This document shows, piece after piece, positions 1 through 6,158 of a stretch of 33,757 nt of DNA. Position numbers and translations under genes: made by a program. The notes beneath the pieces are model-generated. The model was not told the DNA's origin, made no database searches, and saw nothing but the letters and a program-made list of their open reading frames with translations. The stretch is from Zopfochytrium polystomum (taxonomy: Eukaryota; Chytridiomycota; Chytridiomycetes; Chytridiales; Chytridiaceae). The stretch lies in assembly GCA_025765615.1 (NCBI GenBank), contig JAIVFJ010000486.1, positions 1 to 33,757 on the forward strand, in the 5' to 3' direction. Each line of letters opens with the position of its first letter. Positions within the stretch are counted from its first letter, which is position 1.

Positions 1-554
1 TCATGTATTGCCTGGTACAGTCTCTGATCTGCAGTTGCTTGTGTCGATCCTGCGTGGCTGAAGATTGAGAGACGACTGGGAAGGCCAGTTACTGCAGTCC
101 GGTTGTTGATAGTGTTTGCATGGCACTGAATTAACTCCTTGCTATAGACTTTCTTGTGGAAGAAGATTCTGTCATGTTGATGTTCCAGCTGCATATTGAG
201 GATGGTTTCATTGCTCCCACTTCGCAGAGTATGTAAAAAGATTAGGCAAGGCAATGGCAGAAGAAGTTTTTGCCAGAAATCACCAAAACAAATATTGTTA
301 ACTTAGCTTGCGTTGTGGATGATGAGTTAATCTGACAAAGGGGGATGCAGAAATCCCAGAAGTTTGCACTTTCCTGTCAACTGTTTGATTTTGGTGGCTG
401 TTCAACTCCAACAGTCAGTGCTGTCAGGAACAGGGCAGGACAGGCCAGGCAGAGAAGGAACTTTTGAGAGTCTCCTTGTCAAGACTCAAAGGAAGTTCCA
501 GAAAGAGCAATTAGTAATACAATGATACCAATGACAACAAGACAAGTCAGGAAA
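1..554. other. No recognisable gene; probable interior of decayed element E
   Basis: I see no open frame of convincing length or family similarity on either strand. By position this is probably the far interior of the minus-strand retroelement E whose 5' LTR is at 4469-13136, but no domain is readable here. An imperfect inverted repeat (around 462-495, with the words gagagtctcc and agactcaaagg) is the only local structure noted. Confidence 0.5.
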
Positions 555-559
555 GCAAA

Positions 560-612
560 GAAGGTTCCAGAAGGTTCCACAAGGTTCCATGAAGGAATGT
601 TCTAGAAGGTTC
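560..612. promoter_or_regulatory. Heat-shock-element-like array (alternating GAA/TTC every 5 bp)
   Basis: GAA and TTC triplets alternate at 560, 565, 570, 575, (a degenerate CAA at 580), 585, 591, 600, 605 and 610. This is the head-to-head nGAAn/nTTCn arrangement that the heat shock transcription factor trimer binds in fungi and animals. The phase holds at multiples of five except for one extra base before 591. A TATA box follows about 70 bp downstream at 682. The motif is seen directly; that it is bound or drives a transcript is inference. It could also be an accidental product of a simple tandem repeat of aaggttccag. Confidence 0.55.
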
Positions 613-681
613 CGGAGGGTTTCCAGAGGGTTGATTCCTAACAAGTGCGGCGGTAATGAACTGCTCGATGCAGATTTGGCA

Positions 682-688
682 TATAAAA
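682..688 (+). promoter_or_regulatory. TATA box candidate downstream of the heat-shock array
   Basis: TATAAAA sits inside the near-palindrome GCATATAAAATATGC (679-693). Spacing from the GAA/TTC array is what a fungal heat-inducible promoter would show. No long ATG-initiated frame follows: the first ATG near 704 reads three codons before a stop, so any transcript would be non-coding or belong to a decayed element. Confidence 0.4.
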
Positions 689-692
689 TATG

Positions 693-1203
693 CTATTGAG
701 GTATGTGTTGCTGATATCCACTGTGCCAGTGTCCCAGTTGATTCAGGCAGCCATTTCAGTGAGTTAACAAAGACTATTGATTAGGACAAGAGGTGGGTGA
801 GTATTCTGAATATAAATGCAATGACACTAAGTGGGGCCCCTTAGCCATGAGCTGTGCATAGAAGCACTCAATGCTGCTGTCTTCACAAAGTTTGACCTTG
901 TAGGCCTATTTGTTCCAGGTTTTGTTGACATTCGTGGGTTGTTCAATAACTTCAAAAGCTGTCTGCACATATACATGGGTCTGGGCAAGGTGTGCTGTCA
1001 AACACAGTTGGCCTGAATGTGTACACTGAAGGTAAGAAGTTTGTGGTGGATTCCAAACTTTAAAGTGCTATGTTGTTTTGTGGTTGTAGAGAAATAGAAT
1101 CTACTTGTGATGGTTTTAACTTTAAGAAACTTTAGGGAAAATTAGTTCAGATTTTCTAAGATACCTTGCACACAAAAGAAAGCACAAGAGAAAAAACTCT
1201 GCA
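693..1203. other. No intact gene
   Basis: A short frame at about 700-790 (+) reads VPVDSGSHFSEL, which superficially resembles a retropepsin DSG site, but it is bounded by stops and nothing else of a pol gene accompanies it. The remainder has no supported feature. Confidence 0.4.
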
Positions 1204-1624
1204 CAGGTGAGCCTTCCGCACGATGCTGGTCTGGGCTCCCCCAGTACCGTATGAGGTGAGGTGACCACTCCCCCATACACAGCTTGCCCTCAACGCTTTC
1301 CCCCGCGTCTCGCCTGGGCACATCAGGAGAATAACTGCCTCCTGGTTGGTACTCCTTGCAGAATGGGCTCCCTGCTCAGGACTCCACCTCCTCTGACACA
1401 GGTCCAGGCCACACTAGCCTACAAGCTGGGACTTTGGTGTTCGTGGGCCTTCGGTTGATTTCACATTGCCGGTCTGCCACATCGGTCCGGCCTTCCACAG
1501 TCATGCCTATAGTGCTCCCAGTAAGGCCCACTGGAGGTGACGTTAATTGCAGTAGCACAGAATCCAACCCGTTGTGCCGTCACCTCCAACACCAGAGCTG
1601 TACAACCGTTATCCGATTCACTTT
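1204..1624 (-). repeat. Structured dispersed repeat, copy 1 (diverged, 421 bp)
   Basis: Reading the minus strand, this unit opens with AAAGTGAATCGGATAACG and closes with GGAAGGCTCACCTG, followed by a T-rich run. The same start, end and several internal blocks occur in the two identical copies inside element B at 26027-26467 and 30628-31068, with clear divergence between. A 10-bp perfect stem is formed by 1533-1542 and 1578-1587, and the B copies form the same stem with a compensatory A-T to G-C pair. A terminal stem GAGCC/GGCTC with an inner GCA/TGC is also shared. It lies on the same strand as the gag relic of E. Its class (intron, SINE-like, structured RNA, or simply a conserved part of the coding region) is unresolved. 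Confidence 0.65.
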
Positions 1625-3698
1625 TGCTGTGGATTACCATTTGGTTGATACTTTTTACCAATTCCAGTTTGACTTCTTCCAATTCTGATTGCTGAAGTTG
1701 AATGTTGACTGAATGGAGGAAGCAGTTGTTTTCTGCAGTGACTCTGGTGTGGGGAATGGTTGATGCTTTGTCTGACTTTGTTGAGACAGCAGAAAACTGA
1801 AAGCAATTCCAATTCAACTTGTTCAACTGGCAAAATTCAAGTTCAAAGATGGTTCAAGGTGACTGGTGACTGAATGGAGCAAAGTGGTGATGTTGGTGTT
1901 GTTTCTGAAGCTGATCTGCAGGAATGAATAGTTGAAGGTTTCCTGAATTTTGCTGAGATTGCTGAGGTTTGAATAGTTTGATGATATGGTAATTGTAACT
2001 GTGTGTGAGATGGTTGATTTTTGTTTTTGTCGGTCAAGAGTGGAAAATAAAGATAGAGACAAAGTTAGTGGTAGGAAGCATTTGTGAGAGTTAGTATATC
2101 CAGATGTTTCGAAAGAGTTTGATTGCTTGATGATGATTTTTGCCTTTAGTCTCCAACTGATGTTGTGGAATTTATGCTCATTAAAGAATCAGCAGAATGT
2201 TTTTGTCAAGTCTAACATCCAAGCCAACACCACAAAGTTTCTGGTCAGATTACCAAAGTTGAGGGCAATCTCTGAAGCTTCCAGATCCCGGTTATGTTGC
2301 ATGAATGCATGCTGGATGAATGCATGAGGCATTCAAAGAACATAGCTGTTCTGGAGTGACTCTATTAAGAGCAGTTTGAAATCTAGAGTCAGTTAGATTT
2401 GGTTCGGCTAAGGAAGAATCTCAGATGAGAATGGAACTTCAGCAATCTTGCAAGGTTGAGCTTGTTTATAGTTTGCTCTGAAAAAGTGTTAGTGTTGAGT
2501 GTCCAATAAAGATAAACGTTGATACTCCTCGGAATGAGGCAAAAGTTATTTCAAGGAACATTGTGTTTTGTCACAGAAGTTGGTTAGGGTAATTCATCAG
2601 GGTGATGCAATCAAGGTGAGTATTCAGGTATGGCCGTGGAATTTCCTGTGATGTGAGACCTGGTGTAGTGTGTTAGTATGTCTGTGTATAAAAGCTGAAG
2701 CAATCCTGAGTCCAGATTCATTTGGCTAAAATAGATAGAGTGTTTTCCAAGGCAGCAGCCTGGCACCAAGAAGACCATGCCAAGTTGGTGCCAATCCATG
2801 CTGCGACCACTTTGCAACTCTGTGCTGATGATCATCGTTCACTTATTCCAAGCATTCTCCATCTAATTGGCAATACAGTGCCAGTGATCATCTTTCACTT
2901 ATCCCTAGAATCCTCCCCCCTAAGTGGAAGATGATGTTTGATGTTGTACTGGGCGCTGGCATGTGCTGATGACAAATACTCCAAGTATTAAGTGGAACGG
3001 AAACCCAGTGTCAACAGTTTTCCTCCTCCTCTGCTCAAGCAGATAATATATGAGAGGGTTTGACCCTGTGCTGGTCACGCTTGCCTAGCAACCACTCAGA
3101 ATAGACTGTTTACAAAATGGTTAGAGGATTGTTAAACTACTCAACCAGTCCTTGTTCTATCAATGAATGGACTGCAAATTGTCTTTGGCTGAAGTGCTGA
3201 AGTTATGTGAGAAAAGATAAAGAGAGGCTTAGCTTGATGTAACAGAGTCCAAAGTTATGAGGAAATTGCACAAGGTTGCCATGGTCGTGAGAGTTGGCAC
3301 TTGCACAACTATTGGTCATCCCAATCACTAATATGTTTGATGGTGAGAGTTTCAGTGTGGTTGAAAACACTCTGATCTCAAAAGGTGGCCATGTCAATGA
3401 TGATTGTATCAGGGAATCCAGAAATTGGACTACCAACTCCATGGGTTGATAGACGAGGAAAACACCATATCATTAATTCCTAATTTGTTATGCCCTGTTG
3501 AAAATGAGTAAGTATTATTAAGAGGGCACAGGGACAGTTGTTAGAGGTGCAGGTCTCCAAAAACTAAATGCCTGTGTTGGTGTTCATGGAATGATGAATC
3601 ACAGGAGACTGCATGGCTGAATGTTGAGAGGATAAAGGCAGTTACTTTGATGTATATCAAAAGCGAAGAGCAAAACACTTAGCAGATTGATTATTAGT
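1625..3698 (-). other. Decayed interior of copia element E; no intact gene
   Basis: No convincing intact frame. On the minus strand 1650-2060 is rich in glutamine, asparagine and serine codons. At about 3300-3440 (minus) a frame reads GFPDTIIIDMATF, a stop, then DQSVFNHTETLT; its order after the gag relic and its shape resemble a copia protease that lost the DSG motif, but this is weak. A TATAAAAG occurs at 2687-2694 (+). A CT-rich stretch near 2915-2927 reads as a polypurine run on the minus strand. None of these can be joined into a gene. Confidence 0.4.
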
Positions 3699-4265
3699 TG
3701 ATGGAGCTGGTTGGTTTTTGAGGACCTCTGCTGTTTGTTGTTCAATTGATATGAAGAGGCAGATAACCAGATAGTAATAGTTGGTGTGGTGATTTCTGGT
3801 GCAGTAGTAGCCGAGTGATTGTTGCTTGATCAGCCAGCTTGATGTGTTGCTTATCATAGTTGTTTTGTCAAACAGGTGTTTGGAGAGTGAGATTAGTTTT
3901 GCTAAACTTGTTATCTGAGGAGCTGGGTTGCTGACAACAAGAAAACTTTTCCTTTTCCCATATCCAACAGGCTTTGGCCCAGTGAGCCAACAAAGATTCA
4001 AACAACTTATTGGAAAGGGCGAATATGATGGAGAAGTTCTCCATCTGCTGATTTTGCAAAGCTGTCGACTCGATTTTACGCTTTGGTGAATTGGGTAATG
4101 AAGGCATCTGAGGCTTCAGTTGGTTCCATTTTGATGCATTCAAAGTCGTCAGTGATCTCCTTTGCAAGTCCCTGGTCTGCTGTGCGGCAAATTATTTCTA
4201 ATTCGCCAACCAATTCGTAAGCAAGGTTTCGACCAGGTGTGATTTGGGTGAGAAGGGTTTCTCTG
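3699..4265 (-). pseudogene. Decayed copia gag, related to family B gag (element E)
   Basis: The conceptual minus-strand translation, through several stops, gives AYELVGELEIICRTADQGL followed by AKEITDDFECIKMEP. This aligns with the intact-looking B gag at 27900-28060 (AYTLLGEIAIACRTTDQGL, then AKEIIDDFERIKIKP). Similarity continues through a counterpart of the TAYHKVESFAES block and ends with SATTAPEITTPT, matching TTAIPEVTTPT in B. Gag forms the retrotransposon particle; this copy cannot be functional because it has at least five in-frame stops. It follows directly (in minus orientation) the E 5' LTR ending at 4469, the order expected for a 5' LTR, leader and gag. The homology is seen in the translation; membership of a single element is inference. 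Confidence 0.8.
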
Positions 4266-4468
4266 GTCCATGAGGCGGAGGCACCAATTGGAATTTCTGT
4301 CCTTGGAATGGTCCATCTCTGATGAGACAGGTTCCAGTGTTGCGGAGGTCTAGTGGATCAACTGTATCATTCTGCTCCGCATTGATGTAACTTGTGTCGA
4401 TGCAGTGGCGTAAGTCGATATTTTTGTTGGAGAGTTCTGTTGGTTGAGTCAGTAGTCATGTTGTTTTC
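4266..4468 (-). other. Leader of element E between its 5' LTR and gag relic
   Basis: In minus orientation this 200-bp stretch follows the LTR end (CATTCA at 4469). I could not recognise a tRNA primer-binding site; the first bases after the LTR read GAAAACAACATGACTACTG. Confidence 0.4.
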
Positions 4469-4735
4469 TGAATGGAAAAAGGCGTCGCTTATCACAAAAG
4501 AGAGTGATTTTGGGGTGCCGTTGGTGACAGTTGTGTAGTCCCGAAGCAGGCCTTTCCAATGATAGCTTGGGATCGGCTGGGGGAGGTCTGGAAGGCGAGC
4601 AAATTGAGGTTGAAGTTGGAAAAGTGGGCGACGACTTTGGAGGCAGTGGATACAACGTAGGAGCGTCTGATCCGAGATCAGGAGGGTTCGTTGGAAAGCG
4701 GAGATCAAGAGCTTTCGAATGGTAGTAACGGAATT
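4469..4735 (-). repeat. Element E 5' LTR, distal part (interrupted by A1)
   Basis: Together with 12777-13136 this makes a 627-bp unit that aligns along its whole length with the uninterrupted 626-bp copy at 16595-17220. Read on the minus strand it starts TGTTAG and ends CATTCA, the TG...CA termini expected of an LTR. Similarity between the two copies stops abruptly at 4469 and 16595. The unit is split at 4736 by A1. Confidence 0.85.
4731..4735. repeat. Target site duplication of A1, left
   Basis: GAATT, repeated directly after the 3' LTR at 12772-12776. Five bases is the usual duplication length for Ty1/copia integrase. The uninterrupted paralogous site near 16845-16856 carries one copy of the similar word CAATT. 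Confidence 0.92.
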
Positions 4736-4880
4736 TGTTGAGATTCGACCCACGGGGTACACTACGCCCGTTACTGATGATCCCTTTGAGAACTCCATCC
4801 AATCACATTGGATGGGGTGTTTGAAGGGCTCAGTAGATTCAATACTTGAATGGGGCGCTCGGAAGGGCTAATCTGTTCTC

Positions 4881-4886
4881 AATAAA
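4881..4886 (+). promoter_or_regulatory. AATAAA polyadenylation-like signal in A1 LTR
   Basis: AATAAA about 145 bp into the LTR, repeated in the 3' LTR at about 11727. It lies well upstream of the TATA box, so for a repeat-bearing genomic RNA it would have to act only in the 3' LTR; its use is uncertain. The left arm of A2 has it changed to CCATAAA. Confidence 0.35.
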
Positions 4887-5042
4887 AAGAGATAGGCAAA
4901 GGCGGCTGTTGTTCTAGCTTTGTTCATCCTACCGGTAGGAACAATGCAATTAGAACATGCACAAAAACGCGCAAACTACGCACTCTGCACATGTAACACA
5001 GCACAGCAAGCATGCAGAAGCAGTGTACCACTGCCCAATGCT

Positions 5043-5173
5043 CCGGAATTCCGCTCTCTGCATCGGAATTCCGCTCTCTGCACCGGAATTCCGCGCTCTG
5101 CATCGGATTTCCGCTTCCTGATCTGGAATCCCGCTCTCTGCACCGGAATTCCGCTTCCTGATCTGGAATTCCA
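5043..5173 (+). repeat. 20-bp minisatellite in A1 5' LTR (EcoRI-word repeats)
   Basis: About 6.5 units of roughly CGGAATTCCGCTCTCTGCAT, alternating with a variant carrying CTTCCTGATC. The 3' LTR copy (about 11885-12000) has one unit fewer, which accounts for nearly all of the 19-bp difference between the LTRs. A2 carries other unit numbers. Confidence 0.9.
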
Positions 5174-5228
5174 GCTTTCCTGCTGTGCTGTGCAATCTGA
5201 GCAATGCAACAGGCATTTAGGAATCAGT

Positions 5229-5310
5229 GATTGCACCAATCACTGCATTTCTAAAAGTGAGATAAAAACTGAGCTCACCAGAGATTGCACCAATCATTGG
5301 ATTTCTAAAA
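5229..5310 (+). repeat. Direct duplication with CCAAT words in A1 LTR
   Basis: GATTGCACCAATCA followed by TTTCTAAAA occurs twice about 53 bp apart. Each copy has a CCAAT box embedded in the partly symmetrical word GATTGCACCAATC, a plausible binding site for a CCAAT-binding complex in U3. Function is inference. Confidence 0.6.
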
Positions 5311-5324
5311 ACAAGGAAAAAGCG

Positions 5325-5410
5325 GCTTGTTTCCCAAACAAGCTTCCTGATTTGGAAACAACCAAACCAATTTACAAGCAACTGTTTCTCAAACAAGCTG
5401 TAAATTGGTT
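5325..5410 (+). repeat. Two perfect hairpins in A1 LTR
   Basis: First: GCTTGTTT/AAACAAGC with a 3-base loop at 5325-5343. Second: AACCAATTTACA (5365-5376) and TGTAAATTGGTT (5399-5410), a 12-bp perfect stem with a 22-base loop that itself contains AAACAAGC. Both are conserved in the 3' LTR and in the complete LTR of A2. Confidence 0.8.
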
Positions 5411-5590
5411 CCTGGTGGTACTCAGCCCAGACAAAGTACTCAGCCCAAGGTGGTACTCAGCCCTGGCTGGTACTTAGCCCTGGGTGGTGCACAGCCCAGG
5501 CTGGTACTCAGCCCTGGTTGGTACTCAGCCCTGAGTGATGCCCAGCACTGGGTGGTACTCAGCCCTGAATGGGTACTTAGCCCAGGCTGG
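5411..5590 (+). repeat. Second tandem array in A1 LTR (GGTACTCAGCCCTGG)
   Basis: About nine degenerate units of 18-22 bp built on GGTACTCAGCCCTGG lie just upstream of the TATA box. The 3' LTR carries the same array at about 12237-12416. A position immediately 5' of the promoter suggests an enhancer-like role, which is inference. Confidence 0.85.
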
Positions 5591-5684
5591 GGATTTGTGC
5601 TCAGCCTGTTTTATCTCATTTCTGTGGTCTGCTCTGTGCAGCCCACTGCTCCCTCTGTTTTCTGATGGCTCCAACCTGCAGGAG

Positions 5685-5692
5685 TATAAAAG
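5685..5692 (+). promoter_or_regulatory. A1 LTR TATA box
   Basis: TATAAAAG, also at 12511-12518 in the 3' LTR. It would place transcript initiation near 5715, leaving about 230 bp of R-U5 before the LTR end. In the complete LTR of A2 the same position reads TATGAAAG. Confidence 0.75.
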
Positions 5693-5870
5693 CAGCAACC
5701 TCTCACAGAGATCAAACAAGGAATCCAACCCCCTCCTTGCTGCTTTGACAGAATCCAGTGCAAAACAAGCCAATCTCTCTTCCTCCATTTGCTCTCTCTT
5801 CCATCTCTGCCCACTCACTCCTCTCTCCTCTCTCTATCCTCTCACTCCTCTCCCTTTTCCATCATCACTG

Positions 5871-5896
5871 CTCTCTCTCTCTCTCTCTCTCTCTCT
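5871..5896 (+). repeat. CT microsatellite in A1 LTR
   Basis: A pure (CT)n run downstream of the predicted start site, hence in the transcribed R-U5; the same tract is in the 3' LTR at about 12698-12722 and as a GA run in A2 near 20432-20461. Confidence 0.9.
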
Positions 5897-5945
5897 TCAT
5901 CCCCACACACACCAAGTCCCTCCAGTCCTGGGTGGGATTTCATCA

Positions 5946-6158
5946 CAAAGCTACCTACAAGCCGTCGGCCACATCTGTACGCTCGAACAGGGCCCTGCTG
6001 CTCTTACAAGAAAAGGGTTTCTGACTCTAAACAAGACCAACCTGTCTGTGAGCACCGGCTCACCAGCTACTTTAAGGCAACAAAGGGCTCTTGGCTCTCT
6101 ACAAGAAAAGGGCTACCGCTCTAAACAAGTCCACTGATCCACCAAGCCGCTACCTAGC
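5946..6158 (+). other. A1 untranslated leader with internal duplication
   Basis: Between the LTR and the gag ATG. ACAAGAAAAGGG followed nine or ten bases later by CTCTAAACAAG occurs at 6001-6036 and again at 6097-6132. Duplicated leader elements of this type could be packaging or dimerisation signals; that is inference. Immediately before the ATG the sequence is CTAGC, giving an A at -3. Confidence 0.7.

Larger units (their letters stand above)
4736..5945 (+). repeat. A1 5' LTR
   Basis: Starts TGTTGAGATTCGACCC and ends GGGATTTCATCA, where identity with the 3' LTR stops exactly. Contains, in order, an AATAAA, the 12-bp palindrome CCTACCGGTAGG (4928-4939), a 20-bp minisatellite, a duplicated CAAT-containing word, two hairpins, a second tandem array, TATAAAAG and a CT tract. 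The 1210-bp length is long for a fungal copia LTR, and much of the excess is repeats. No primer-binding site matching a common tRNA 3' end is recognisable after it (CAAAGCTACCTACAAGCC). Confidence 0.95.

Noticed and set aside
700..790. Gypsy-type protease (VPVDSGSHFSEL)
   Set aside because: A single 10-residue resemblance bounded by stops, with no other pol domain nearby.
2670..2930. Additional LTR (TGTTAG and TATAAAAG at 2687 on the plus strand, purine run on the minus strand near 2920)
   Set aside because: The signals are on different strands and no second copy or boundary supports an LTR.
5043..5590. CRISPR-like array
   Set aside because: Repeats are contiguous without unique spacers and lie in an LTR of a eukaryotic retroelement.
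5535..6137. 200-aa ORF across the A1 LTR and leader (also repeated in the 3' LTR and A2)
   Set aside because: Lies in U3/R/U5, translates low-complexity CT repeats and promoter DNA, and precedes the gag start.
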